Source: a bacterium
GTDB taxonomy: Bacteria > Armatimonadota > Abditibacteriia > Abditibacteriales > Abditibacteriaceae
DNA: 64,000 nt
Assembly (NCBI GenBank): GCA_004172935.1
Contig: SDZD01000028.1
Span: 20,255-84,254, forward strand
Reading direction: 5' to 3'
The notes beneath the pieces were generated by a model, which was not told where the DNA came from, made no database searches, and saw nothing but the letters and a program-made list of their open reading frames with translations. Made by a program: the position numbers and the translations under genes. Below, one piece after another: positions 27,842 to 36,645 of this stretch (positions are counted from its first letter, which is position 1; every line of letters starts with the position of its first letter).

Positions 27842-28371
27842 CGCGCCACCACCCGAAAATCGCGATTGACGCTTTTAACTTTGAGCCACCTGACATGCCC
27901 ATCAGCAAAGCCATAATTTGCGCCATCGAGATGCCGCCACGCGGGAGATTTTTCATCCGCGCGCCAAGATGATGGCAATTGAGCAAGAGTCGCATTCAGC
28001 CCACCATCATCTTGCCCATCGCCAATAAGCACGAGCGTCTTAGGCGAAGAGATATTCCAGTTAGAACTTCCCAGAAAGCGAGCATTGAAAAAATAATCGC
28101 TGGTGCCCTGTGTGATAGCCGTTTCGGGACATTGAAAAAGCGACTCACTCTTCAAATAAGGCAAAACAACCGTCCCCCAGTCAGCCGAGGGCAACGTCTC
28201 ATCATAATCCTGACTATATTGCTGAAGCGCTAATCCAATCTGCTTGAGATTCGATTGACACGAAGCACGACGAGCAGAGGGTCGAGTGTGCTGATGCGTC
28301 GGAAAGAAAAATGCCGTCCCAACAACAAGGACGCAAAGGAGAATGAGAATTTGGAGGAGGCGTGTTCTCAT
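27838..28371 (-). CDS. Array member 12, first gene of the operon, prepilin motif lost
   Basis: 177 residues. MRTRLLQILILLCVLVVGTAF is a simple hydrophobic anchor without the prepilin cleavage motif. The rest carries CQSNLKQIGLALQQY and RHLDGANYGFADGHVR. An AGGAGG sequence lies 14 bases before the ATG, unusual in this window, where most genes have no obvious Shine-Dalgarno sequence. It is the promoter-proximal gene of twelve. Confidence 0.83.
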   Translation of the reverse strand: MRTRLLQILILLCVLVVGTAFFFPTHQHTRPSARRASCQSNLKQIGLALQQYSQDYDETLPSADWGTVVLPYLKSESLFQCPETAITQGTSDYFFNARFLGSSNWNISSPKTLVLIGDGQDDGGLNATLAQLPSSWRADEKSPAWRHLDGANYGFADGHVRWLKVKSVNRDFRVVAR

Positions 28372-28923
28372 TCAAACAGTGTTCCCCTCCTGACAAAGTT
28401 TTAAACAAAATTTTCCAATGTCACCCCCTAATTAGCCAAATCCCTAAAAATCGGATATACTGATGCCAATGAATTAGAAGATATCAGCCCTCAACAACCA
28501 CCTCTTCTAACCTCAAAAACACCTTGCCCCTCACCAAATAGGCAAGCCCCCACCAACATCCAGCAAATCATCTGTGTTCATCTGTGTCTAAAAATCACCA
28601 GCCAAGCAACGCCCACAACCTCCCACCAAAACTATGCCCCTCTCCTCAACTCCCCCACACCTCCTCTGGAAGTTCTCCCTCTGTGTCTCCGTGCCTCTGT
28701 GGTGAATTGAATAAAAATTGATTAATCAATCTTTCCCCTCAATTTCACTCTCAAATCCAAATACGTTCCCACTTTAATCAATCTTCTGGGCCAAAAAAGA
28801 TTGATTAAAGCCCCAAAAAAATTGAAAAACACCAAAAAAAATTGTTTTCCGCCCTAATTCAATTCCCCTCCAATAGAAGGCACGCGCAACTTTCCCAGCC
28901 AACTATTTCCTAAACCATCACTG
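28372..28923. other. Gene-free divergent intergenic region
   Basis: About 550 AT-rich bases without a supportable gene separate the prepilin array and pdhB. It holds CATCTGTGTTCATCTGTGTC near 28570 and a CTCTGTGTCTCCGTGCCTCTGTG phrase near 28680 (repeat-like), a 14-bp perfect palindrome at 28717-28730, and a 14-bp inverted repeat (CTTTAATCAATCTT, 28772-28785 and 28797-28810). Promoters for both flanking units must lie here. Confidence 0.6.
28772..28810. promoter_or_regulatory. Inverted repeat upstream of pdhB
   Basis: CTTTAATCAATCTT and its exact reverse complement are separated by 11 bases. The core TTAATCAATCTT also occurs at 28722-28733, giving three copies in 90 bases. This looks like a set of regulator-binding sites for the downstream gene. 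Confidence 0.5.
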
Positions 28924-29907
28924 ATGCCCGAACTGTACTATTCGCACGCCATTCGCGAGGCAATGGCCGAAGAAATGCGCCGCGACCCCCGTGTGTTCCT
29001 GTTAGGCGAAGACATCGCCGGATATGGCGGAGCCTTCAAGGTAACTCAAGGGCTGGCCGAAGAGTTCGGAACTGAGCGCGTGCGCAACACCCCCATCTCC
29101 GAGAACACCATCGTCGGAGTCGGAGTTGGCGCCGCAGTGTGCGGAATGCGCCCCATCGTTGACATCATGTTCCAGGACTTCATCGCCCTCGCGATGGATC
29201 AGCTCGTCAACCACGCCGCCAAGTTCTACTACATGTATGGCAATCAGGCGCCCGTCCCCCTCGTGGTGCGAACCCCGGCGGGCGGCGGACGCAACTATGG
29301 GCCAACCCACTCGCAGTCGCTTGAGGCGTGGCTCATCCACGTCCCCGGCCTCAAAGTAGTGGCCCCTGCCTTCGCCGCCGACGCCAAAGGCTTGCTCAAA
29401 GCCGCTATCCGTGACGATAACCCCGTCGTCTTCGTCGAATCGAAACTGCTGTACGGCGTGCGTGGCGAAGTTCCCGAAGGCGATACCATCATCCCTCTCG
29501 GCGAAGCCAAAGTCGTCCGCGAAGGCGACGCCGTGACGCTCATCGCCTATTCGCGCATGACCATCGAATCGCTCAAAGCCGCGCAAATTCTCGCCAGTCG
29601 TGGCATCGAAGCCGAAGTTGTTGATCTGCGCACCCTCAGTCCGCTCGACATCGACACCGTCGCCGCCAGCGTCGAAAAAACCGGGCGCGCCGTCGTGGTC
29701 TGCGAAGACTGCCTAACAGGCGGCATTTCCGCCGAAGTCATGTCGCGCGTGGTCGAAGAGTGCTTCGACTTCTTGCAAGCCCCGGTGAAGCGAGTCGCGG
29801 GCCTCGATACCCCGCTCCCCTGCGCCGATATTCTCGAACGCGCCGCCCTGCCCGACGCCAATAAAATCGTAGCCGCCGTCGAAGCCTCATTCGCCGCGTA
29901 TCCGTGA
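28924..29907 (+). CDS. pdhB: Pyruvate dehydrogenase E1 component, beta subunit
   Basis: A 327-residue transketolase-like beta subunit: REAMAEEMRRDPRVFLLGEDIAGYGG, RNTPISENTIVGVGVGAA, the pyrimidine-binding region around MFQDFIALAMDQLVNHAAK, and a C-terminal transketolase domain (GIEAEVVDLRTLSPLD). With an alpha subunit it decarboxylates a 2-oxo acid using thiamine diphosphate. No alpha, E2 or E3 gene is next to it in this window. It could equally serve an acetoin or branched-chain complex. Confidence 0.9.
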   Translation: MPELYYSHAIREAMAEEMRRDPRVFLLGEDIAGYGGAFKVTQGLAEEFGTERVRNTPISENTIVGVGVGAAVCGMRPIVDIMFQDFIALAMDQLVNHAAKFYYMYGNQAPVPLVVRTPAGGGRNYGPTHSQSLEAWLIHVPGLKVVAPAFAADAKGLLKAAIRDDNPVVFVESKLLYGVRGEVPEGDTIIPLGEAKVVREGDAVTLIAYSRMTIESLKAAQILASRGIEAEVVDLRTLSPLDIDTVAASVEKTGRAVVVCEDCLTGGISAEVMSRVVEECFDFLQAPVKRVAGLDTPLPCADILERAALPDANKIVAAVEASFAAYP

Positions 29908-30027
29908 TAAAAAAGCGCCAATCATCGCCCAATTAAAGTCAAGTAATTGTGAGCGGATGGCTCTAATTATCTCAATCAGTCGGCAAGGTGCGAGGCTGGC
30001 GTTTCTTTTGCGCCCTATGCGGCCATC

Positions 30028-31632
30028 GTGAAAGTTTTCACCTCCGAGCAGATGCGCGCGTTCGACCGAGCCGCCATCGAACGTTATCATCTCCCCTCCC
30101 TCGTTTTAATGGAAAACGCGGCGCTTCGTGTCATCGAATGGCTCGAAGCGCGTTTTGGTTCGCTGAAGGGCAAATCGGTCGTCGTCGTGTGCGGAAAAGG
30201 CAATAACGGAGGTGACGGGCTGGCCATCGCCCGCCATTTGATCGGCGCCGGAAGCGTCGTCGATGTCGTGCTACTGGGCGCCGATGACGAGCTACGCGGC
30301 GACGCAGCCTACCAGTTGTTCGCGCTCCAAAACGGCACATCATCGCGCGAAGCAGGCCATGCCTTCTTGCATTTCAGCCTTGCCCGTAATCCCTCTCTAC
30401 TTTCCGAACTGCACCCCTCTTTCGACATTGGCCTGGACGCCATGTTCGGCACCGGATTCCGTGGCGCCGCCCGCCCCGGCTTTGCCGAAGGCTGGGAACT
30501 GTTGCACCGCGCCAAGCACATCGTCGCAATCGACACGGTATCAGGCCTCGACACCGATACCGGCGAAAGCGCCGAGGGTGCCACAAAAGTCGAAGCCACC
30601 ATCACCTTCGCCGCCCCAAAGCGCGGCCATTTCCTGCGCGACGCCCTCGACTTGAACGGCGAGTTGTGGGTAGGCGACATCGGCACCCTTCCCCACCAAA
30701 TGGACGAAACCGCGACCGACTGCGCTACCCTTGATGCTCCCACGGTGCAAAAACTCCTGCCGAGCCGCAAGCTCGACGCCCATAAAGGCGATGCGGGCCG
30801 CGTCCTCGTCATCGGCGGCTCAGTGGGCCTCTCCGGTGCCATCACTCTAGCTGCGCGTGCCAGCCTCCAAATCGGCGGCGGCCTCTGCCTGGCGGCCCTA
30901 CCGCGCCCCATCCTCGACTCGTTTTGCGCCGCCTGTCTGGAAGCGACCACCCTGCCCCTCGCCAGCGATGAAGCGGGCGCCCTCGTGTCCGAAGCCCTCG
31001 AAGACATCGCCGATGCTTGGGACAAAATGAATTGCGTCGCTCTGGGGCCGGGCATTGGTCGCAGCGAGGGCACACAGCAATTGGTCCACAGCATCGTGCG
31101 CGACTGCCCGGTGCCGTTACTAATCGACGCCGACGCCCTGCACACCTTGCCCACCATCGCAGCCGAAGTCGCCGCCCGTAAAGCGCCAACGATTCTCACA
31201 CCTCACCCCGGCGAAATGGGCACTCTTATGGCGACCGACGCCAAGACAGTCAATGAGAACCGCTTCCAGGTCGCGACCGAGTGCGCCAAAAAATATAACG
31301 CCGTCGTGGTGCTTAAAGGTGCCCGCACCCTCATCGCGGCCCCCGATGGCCGCGTATGGGTCAACCTGAGCGGCAATCCCGGCATGGCTTCAGGCGGCGC
31401 GGGCGATGTCCTCAGCGGCACCATAGCGGGCCTGTGCGCCCAACTCAAGGATGCACTCACAGCTACCCAATGCGGCGTCTTCCTGCACGGACTTGCAGGA
31501 GACCTGGCCTCCGAGTCGAAGGGCTATGGCCTCGTCGCGGGCGACATCGCCGCCCATTTGGGCGATGCTCTCGTTCAAATCGACAACAGCGAACTCGAAA
31601 CCGTCAACGCCCGCTTGCGCCGCTTAATTTAA
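30028..31632 (+). CDS. nnr: Bifunctional NAD(P)HX epimerase / ADP-dependent NAD(P)HX dehydratase
   Basis: A 534-residue fusion starting at a GTG. The N-terminal YjeF domain (GKGNNGGDGLAIARHL) epimerises damaged NAD(P)HX. The C-terminal ribokinase-like domain (LTPHPGEMG, GNPGMASGGAGDVLSGTIAG) is the ADP-dependent dehydratase. Length and order are standard for bacterial Nnr. The stop codon shares a TTAA with the stop of the convergent FHA gene. Confidence 0.93.
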   Translation: MKVFTSEQMRAFDRAAIERYHLPSLVLMENAALRVIEWLEARFGSLKGKSVVVVCGKGNNGGDGLAIARHLIGAGSVVDVVLLGADDELRGDAAYQLFALQNGTSSREAGHAFLHFSLARNPSLLSELHPSFDIGLDAMFGTGFRGAARPGFAEGWELLHRAKHIVAIDTVSGLDTDTGESAEGATKVEATITFAAPKRGHFLRDALDLNGELWVGDIGTLPHQMDETATDCATLDAPTVQKLLPSRKLDAHKGDAGRVLVIGGSVGLSGAITLAARASLQIGGGLCLAALPRPILDSFCAACLEATTLPLASDEAGALVSEALEDIADAWDKMNCVALGPGIGRSEGTQQLVHSIVRDCPVPLLIDADALHTLPTIAAEVAARKAPTILTPHPGEMGTLMATDAKTVNENRFQVATECAKKYNAVVVLKGARTLIAAPDGRVWVNLSGNPGMASGGAGDVLSGTIAGLCAQLKDALTATQCGVFLHGLAGDLASESKGYGLVAGDIAAHLGDALVQIDNSELETVNARLRRLI

Positions 31633-32339
31633 TAGCGGCGCTGCCAACCCGATTCGCGATTAATGCGCTCGGCAGTTTGAGCTGCATCCACCATGCTAAA
31701 AATCCATATTATGGTGCAACCCAAAGCCGTCAGCCCACAGGTAAAAATAGCAGCGAAACCACAAAACAAGGCTCCACATAACATAGAGATTCCCTTTGAG
31801 GTGTCGCCGTTGTAGAACTGCCCTCCCCCCACCAGCAGAAACGAAAACAGCACCGCCAACACAACCTGTTTAGGTGGTTCGACAGGATAAATTACCGGCG
31901 TGGGTTGGTAGGGATAAGGGTTCGGCTGAGGCACAACGGGCGCAATCGGAGCCACAGGAGCCGGCAATTGCGGCCAGGTTGGCGACGTTTGCGTCCCTTG
32001 CGGGGGGTTAGGTTGGACATTCACCCCGTCCAGCCGAAAACGCGCGTGGAAGTCGCCCATCTGGATTTGCACGCCATCCGCCAAAGAAAATGAGGGCGTG
32101 GCACGCACGTTGTTGACAAAAGTGCCATTAGTCGAACCTAAATCTTCGATGCACCACGTCCCACCATACAAATAAAAACGGGCGTGCTGCCGCGATACTT
32201 CCCGGTAGGAAGTCAGTGGCACACTGCCGATAAATTCGCGTCCGACAATGGTTTCAGGCGCAAGCAGATCAACAGATTGGCCTTGCAATGGCCCCTGAGT
32301 CACATCGAGACGCGCAGAGGGAGAAGTGGGCGACGACAT
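31629..32339 (-). CDS. FHA-domain protein with C-terminal TM2-like membrane domain
   Basis: 236 residues. An FHA domain spans about residues 12-100 (VGRE, SRQHARFYL, STNGTFVNN), binding phosphothreonine. A Pro/Gln-rich linker follows, then two hydrophobic helices with VGGGQFYNGDTSKG, the TM2-type signature. The layout suggests a membrane-tethered phosphopeptide sensor. No kinase is adjacent. Confidence 0.85.
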   Translation of the reverse strand: MSSPTSPSARLDVTQGPLQGQSVDLLAPETIVGREFIGSVPLTSYREVSRQHARFYLYGGTWCIEDLGSTNGTFVNNVRATPSFSLADGVQIQMGDFHARFRLDGVNVQPNPPQGTQTSPTWPQLPAPVAPIAPVVPQPNPYPYQPTPVIYPVEPPKQVVLAVLFSFLLVGGGQFYNGDTSKGISMLCGALFCGFAAIFTCGLTALGCTIIWIFSMVDAAQTAERINRESGWQRRY

Positions 32340-32444
32340 CGCTTTTTCACTTTACAATGCAAACCTTCTTCGCGCCGCCTTTTGACCTATTCAAAAGGCC
32401 CTGTTACACTTTGCGCCCGCTTTACGCATACGGAGAAAAATAGA

Positions 32445-32681
32445 ATGTCCCGACGTTGTGAAATTACCGGCAAAAAGCCGTTGACTGGTAACTTGGTATC
32501 GCACTCGATGCGCCACACCAAGCATCGCCAGCTGCCTAATCTACAAACCAAGCGCATTTGGGTGCCCGAAGAAGGTCGCTTCATCAAAATGAAGGTCTCG
32601 ACTCGCGCTCTCAAAGCCATGAGCCGCAACGGTGTTGCAGCGACCATCGCCAAAGCCAAGCGCAAAGGCATCCTCGCTTAA
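32445..32681 (+). CDS. rpmB: 50S ribosomal protein L28
   Basis: 78 residues: SRRCEITGKKPLTGNLVSHSM, RWVPEEGR-like segment and MSRNGVAATIAKAK. The start ATG at 32445 has an upstream GGAG; the longer frame upstream is not L28. The Cys pair of zinc-binding L28 forms is not complete. Single gene between two terminators. Confidence 0.96.
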   Translation: MSRRCEITGKKPLTGNLVSHSMRHTKHRQLPNLQTKRIWVPEEGRFIKMKVSTRALKAMSRNGVAATIAKAKRKGILA

Positions 32682-32690
32682 TAACAAACT

Positions 32691-32731
32691 CCAAACCCCG
32701 ATTTCATGAACTGAAACCGGGGTTTGTTTTT
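32691..32731 (+). terminator. Terminator of rpmB
   Basis: AAACCCCG...TTTCA pairs with TGAAA...CGGGGTTT, followed by TTTTT. A near-copy occurs at 33184-33222. Confidence 0.9.
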
Positions 32732-32781
32732 CCTCTTTCTCATCACAAACTTGTAAGATTGAAATCGAGAAACATAACCCC

Positions 32782-33165
32782 ATGACTAAATCAACAAGTT
32801 CAGCAAGCCCCCTGCTATTCATGGCAGCATTGGCGCTCGGTTCATTCCAAACACAAAGCCAAGCCTATGAACCTCGGCATGGTGAATGGATAGTTGTCTT
32901 TGGAGGCATACAAAAAACTGAGCAGGTAAAAGTCACAGTTAAAGCTAACGGCCAGACCTACTCCGTAACGGGAAGAGCAGACAAAGTAGGAGTCATTTTC
33001 AAAGCACTCTCCGGTAAATTTCAACCTACTCAGAAGTACGTCAATGGCAAGCCCGATCATTTCGTATTGTTAGAGCCAGTCGAAGTCACCCTTCGCAACA
33101 ACGGTAAACAATTCCAACAAATCAGAGCAAACCGAGCTGATATTCAATACGAAAAACTCCGCTGA
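32782..33165 (+). CDS. Small secreted protein of unknown function
   Basis: 127 residues with a signal peptide (hydrophobic core LLFMAALALGSF, cleavage probably after SQA). The mature part of about 100 residues is rich in beta-type segments (VKVTVKANGQTYSVTGRAD) with no Cys. I do not recognise a family. The gene is bracketed by two nearly identical terminators. Confidence 0.7.
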   Translation: MTKSTSSASPLLFMAALALGSFQTQSQAYEPRHGEWIVVFGGIQKTEQVKVTVKANGQTYSVTGRADKVGVIFKALSGKFQPTQKYVNGKPDHFVLLEPVEVTLRNNGKQFQQIRANRADIQYEKLR

Positions 33166-33183
33166 TTGCTCACGTGTAAAAAT

Positions 33184-33222
33184 AAACCCCGATTTCACTA
33201 GCTGAAACCGGGGTTTGTTTTT
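33184..33222 (+). terminator. Terminator, near-duplicate of the rpmB terminator
   Basis: The same 14-base arms as at 32691-32731 with a different 5-base loop (CTAGC instead of TGAAC-like), followed by a T-run. Confidence 0.9.
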
Positions 33223-33231
33223 ACTAACTTC

Positions 33232-34914
33232 CTACGAGATAGAGCGCAAATCGACGTTCTTGTAGTACCAGTTCAAAATCCGTCGCGCGTCCCAGCCCTC
33301 TGCAGCGTGATTTTGCGCCCCGCGTTGGCACATACCAACGCCATGTCCCCATCCAGCGCCCGCGATATTCCAGCCTGTCACTTCGCCCTGAGCATCGGCT
33401 TGAGGCGTAATCACAAATAGCGAACTGGGCAAAGCCGTCGTAGACCCTAACTGCTTCGAGAACATCGAGCGAATCGGCCCATCCGATTCTAGCGTCACCG
33501 ATTTCAACGGCAAATCGGTCGCTCTCTCAGTCGGTTTCAAGTCGGGTTGAGGAATGGGTGTCGGAACCGACTTAGCCCGCGCCGCATCCACGCCCGTCAC
33601 TTTCACGCGCCACGCCCGCCCCGATGCCCCGCGCGATTCCACCGAAATGTTCAGCACGCGGCTAATGCCCTGCGCCGCGAAAGCGCGTGAGGCTTCGTCC
33701 ACCGACACGAACTGCGTCCAGCGGTATTTGCGCGACTCATAAGCCGTTTTAGAAACCCCATCAGGCCGCGCATACGACGGGTATGGCTGTGCCACGAACT
33801 GCCCCCATTTGGCTTCGTTCATCGGGCCACGCAATATGTCATCCAGCGGCGAACTGGCCGGGAAATCACGAACGCTCTTCAAATAGGGCACTTCACCGCG
33901 CCACACTTCGCTCGCCGCTGCCGTTAAGCCACCCGAATTGGTCGAGTACACCGCATCAATAGGGCGCCCATTATAAAACAGCGCCAGCCCAGCAGTTGCT
34001 TCCACGGCATCGGATGTGGGGTCTTTCTCGTTCTCCGTTCCCGGATAGCCCTGGCAGGCGTCGTAGTCACAAACATCGAAGCCACCTGGTTGGTAGCGTC
34101 CCGACGTTTTGAAATCGAGTGTCTTAGTGCGCGCACAAATCGCCTGTGCCTTCAGCGCTTCCATCGGAGCAGTCGGCGACATCTCCCACGGCACGACGCC
34201 CTTCAAATAATCTTCCAACCCCACGACGTTGATAAACGCCAGAGGCCCCTTGCGATGATTCACCTCGGCAGAGCGCTGTGGGGCCACCTCGAAGGTGCCA
34301 CGATAGGGACGCCCATAGCGCGCCGATTTGCCGTTCGAGGTCGCGCGCCCAAACCCGCCGCCCAGTGGCTGAATCGCGATTTTCGACCAACCCAGCGAAG
34401 TGGTGGCCCCCACTTGCACCGTCAACGGGCCATTGAATGTAGTCGCCCCCACTTTTTGCGGTTTTACAGCCCCGTAGCCGAACACAAGCGTCGAGTTGGC
34501 CGCCACGCTCTGTTTACGCGCAGGCTGGTCTAAATCGCGCAACACAGCGCCCTCAGGCAACCACAATTGTAGCGGCCCCCCTTGCGTCGAGAGTCCAACA
34601 CGAATAATGTTTTTCGATGACGATGGTACGGGCGTCGGCAACGCTGGCACTAAAGTCGGTGTGGGCTTAACGAACGGTCGGCCGGTCGCCATAGGCACGC
34701 CCACTGGCTTCCCACCGGGAGGCTGTGTGGGCAGGTTTTGCAGCGGGCCTCCCAGAGTCCCACCGCTTTGCGTTGGGGGCAGCGGTAAATTCCCCAACGG
34801 ATCGGGGGCCGCAAGAGCCGTCCGCGCGTTAAAACTGTGGGGCAATACTTGTCCAACAGAAAGAATCGCGCCCGCAACGGGCAGAAAAATAAGAAATCTA
34901 GGCGAGAAACGCAT
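33232..34914 (-). CDS. SpoIID/LytB-domain protein
   Basis: 560 residues from ATG 34914; a GTG four codons upstream is possible. Signal peptide, then a Pro-rich low-complexity region (residues 40-100), then the SpoIID domain: NVVGLEDYLKGVVPWEMSP, QAICARTKTLD, YDACQGY, YSTNSGG and near the end GAGWGHGVGMCQRGA. SpoIID is a peptidoglycan lytic transglycosylase active on denuded glycan; LytB-type proteins stimulate amidases. Function in a non-sporulating organism is probably cell-wall remodelling, possibly with the amidase at the window start. Confidence 0.87.
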   Translation of the reverse strand: MRFSPRFLIFLPVAGAILSVGQVLPHSFNARTALAAPDPLGNLPLPPTQSGGTLGGPLQNLPTQPPGGKPVGVPMATGRPFVKPTPTLVPALPTPVPSSSKNIIRVGLSTQGGPLQLWLPEGAVLRDLDQPARKQSVAANSTLVFGYGAVKPQKVGATTFNGPLTVQVGATTSLGWSKIAIQPLGGGFGRATSNGKSARYGRPYRGTFEVAPQRSAEVNHRKGPLAFINVVGLEDYLKGVVPWEMSPTAPMEALKAQAICARTKTLDFKTSGRYQPGGFDVCDYDACQGYPGTENEKDPTSDAVEATAGLALFYNGRPIDAVYSTNSGGLTAAASEVWRGEVPYLKSVRDFPASSPLDDILRGPMNEAKWGQFVAQPYPSYARPDGVSKTAYESRKYRWTQFVSVDEASRAFAAQGISRVLNISVESRGASGRAWRVKVTGVDAARAKSVPTPIPQPDLKPTERATDLPLKSVTLESDGPIRSMFSKQLGSTTALPSSLFVITPQADAQGEVTGWNIAGAGWGHGVGMCQRGAQNHAAEGWDARRILNWYYKNVDLRSIS

Positions 34915-34952
34915 GAAGAAGCCCACCGACGTTCGGTGCAGCCTCCCAGTTT

Positions 34953-36032
34953 ATGGCGAAAAAATCAAAACCTGAACCCAAGTCGCCCCCCCAGGAGCGC
35001 GAAGAAGTTTTAGCGCCCACAGAAGGCGAACCAGAAAAAGCCGCGCTTTTGGAAGGCGTGGTGATGCGCAGCGGCGGTGGCTTCTACGAAGTCGATGTCC
35101 CCGGCGACGACGAACGGCTGCTCTGTTCGCTCGGCGGACGCCTCAAAAAAGGCAAGCGCGCGTGGGCACAACCCGTTGCAGTCGGCGACCGTGTGCGCGT
35201 GCGCGCCCTCGAAACATCCGGCAAAAACGCGCGCGGCGAAGAGTGGCGCGAAGGCTTCATCGAAGAACTTCTCCCGCGCACCTCGCAATTGGGCCGTTCG
35301 CGTTTCAACAAAACCGCGCAAATCACCCTCGCCAACCTCGATCAGGTCGTGGTCGTCATGGCCTCGCGCGAACCCGACTTAAATCTGCATCGCCTCGACC
35401 GCTTTTTGGTGCTGGCCGAAGCCAACCACCTACGCGCCATCATCTGTTTCAACAAAACCGATCTGCTGTCCAAAAAAGAAATCAAAAAGGAAATCGAGCC
35501 TTTCGCCGAACTCTACCGCGACCTCGGCTATCCCGTCATCTTGACCAGCGCATTGCCCGAAGAAGACAAAGGTCGCAAAGCTCTCCAGAAAGAGCTAAAA
35601 AACCGTATCTCGGCGTTCGTAGGCTCATCGGGCGTAGGCAAATCGAGCTTGGCAATGATGATCGACCCCGACCTGCTCCTGTGGGTGGGCGATGTCATGG
35701 ACATCGGTAAAGGCCGCCACACCACCACTGATGTCACCCTGCATCCGCTCGACAAAGGCGGCTACATCGCCGATACACCGGGAATAAAAACTGTCGCCCT
35801 TCTCGAAACCACCGAAATCAACCTCAGCGAGTGCTTCCCTGAAATGCGTGACCGCGAACATAAGTGCAAGTTCTCCAACTGCACCCACCGCTCCGAACCC
35901 GACTGCGCCATCAAAGCCGCAGTAGAAAAAGGAAAAATCGTCCAGTCACGCTACGACTCGTATCTGCGACTTTTCGAGGAAAAAGAAGCCCAACCCACCC
36001 GCTACCCCAAAAAAGATAAGGACGAGGATTAA
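34953..36032 (+). CDS. rsgA: Ribosome small-subunit biogenesis GTPase RsgA
   Basis: 359 residues: a Lys/Glu-rich N-terminus, an OB-fold, and a circularly permuted GTPase with NKTD (about residue 167) before the P-loop GSSGVGKSS (about 225) and DTPG (about 273). A zinc knuckle follows (C305, C310, H312, C318). RsgA matures the 30S subunit. Divergent from the SpoIID gene with a 38-base spacer. Confidence 0.95.
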   Translation: MAKKSKPEPKSPPQEREEVLAPTEGEPEKAALLEGVVMRSGGGFYEVDVPGDDERLLCSLGGRLKKGKRAWAQPVAVGDRVRVRALETSGKNARGEEWREGFIEELLPRTSQLGRSRFNKTAQITLANLDQVVVVMASREPDLNLHRLDRFLVLAEANHLRAIICFNKTDLLSKKEIKKEIEPFAELYRDLGYPVILTSALPEEDKGRKALQKELKNRISAFVGSSGVGKSSLAMMIDPDLLLWVGDVMDIGKGRHTTTDVTLHPLDKGGYIADTPGIKTVALLETTEINLSECFPEMRDREHKCKFSNCTHRSEPDCAIKAAVEKGKIVQSRYDSYLRLFEEKEAQPTRYPKKDKDED

Positions 36033-36039
36033 CGCCTCT

Positions 36040-36573
36040 CTACGGCTTAACCATCTCTGTTCTGTATTTCGGGGCCAATTCCAACGCTTTGGCCTTACGT
36101 GCCTCCTGCGTGGCCTCATCAAGTTCGACAGGTGGCGCCGTTCGGGTTGGAACAACATCGCCAATTTCCAGAAAGAACTCTTCCTGCATCGCGGGCGAAC
36201 AGAGGCATAACAAGCGCGCGGGTTTGTCTGAGGCGTTAGTGAATGAATGCGGCGCATTGGCGGGAATGTTCAGCGTCTCGCCCGCTTTCACGACCGATTT
36301 TTCGTCACGAAAAGTGGCTTCAATCTCCCCTTCCAAAATGGTGAACATCTCCTCGAAGTCGTGGCGATGTGGGGGCGGCCCGCCGCCGGGAGGCACGTAC
36401 ATATCAATCAAACAATAACGCCCAGCGGTATCGGCTCCCGAAAGAAGAATCGTGTAGGTATCTCCCACAACTGAGACGTGTGTCAGGCTTTCGTCTGTAT
36501 CGGGACGTGCCAGTGTGAGATTGCGCTGTGGGTCGTCGTCTGGAATTGGCGTGATGTTCTGGATTTCGCTCAT
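36040..36573 (-). CDS. Cupin-domain protein
   Basis: 177 residues. A single cupin_2 barrel: PPPHRHDFEEMFTILEGEIE supplies the metal-binding His-His-Glu, and NIPANAPHSF the second His. Possible roles range from small-molecule dioxygenase to sugar-binding; nothing nearby decides. Ends 7 bases from the convergent rsgA stop. Confidence 0.8.
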   Translation of the reverse strand: MSEIQNITPIPDDDPQRNLTLARPDTDESLTHVSVVGDTYTILLSGADTAGRYCLIDMYVPPGGGPPPHRHDFEEMFTILEGEIEATFRDEKSVVKAGETLNIPANAPHSFTNASDKPARLLCLCSPAMQEEFFLEIGDVVPTRTAPPVELDEATQEARKAKALELAPKYRTEMVKP

Positions 36574-36611
36574 TGCTCCCCCTTTGATTTCTGATTTACG
36601 AAAAAAAAAGA

Positions 36612-36632
36612 GGAAGGACAGTTGTCCTTCCC
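36612..36632. terminator. Hairpin between the small membrane protein and cupin genes
   Basis: GGAAGGACA and TGTCCTTCC arms with a run of A on the plus-strand left side, i.e. a T-run for minus-strand transcripts from 36861. Confidence 0.75.
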
Positions 36633-36645
36633 CTTTTCATTTTTC

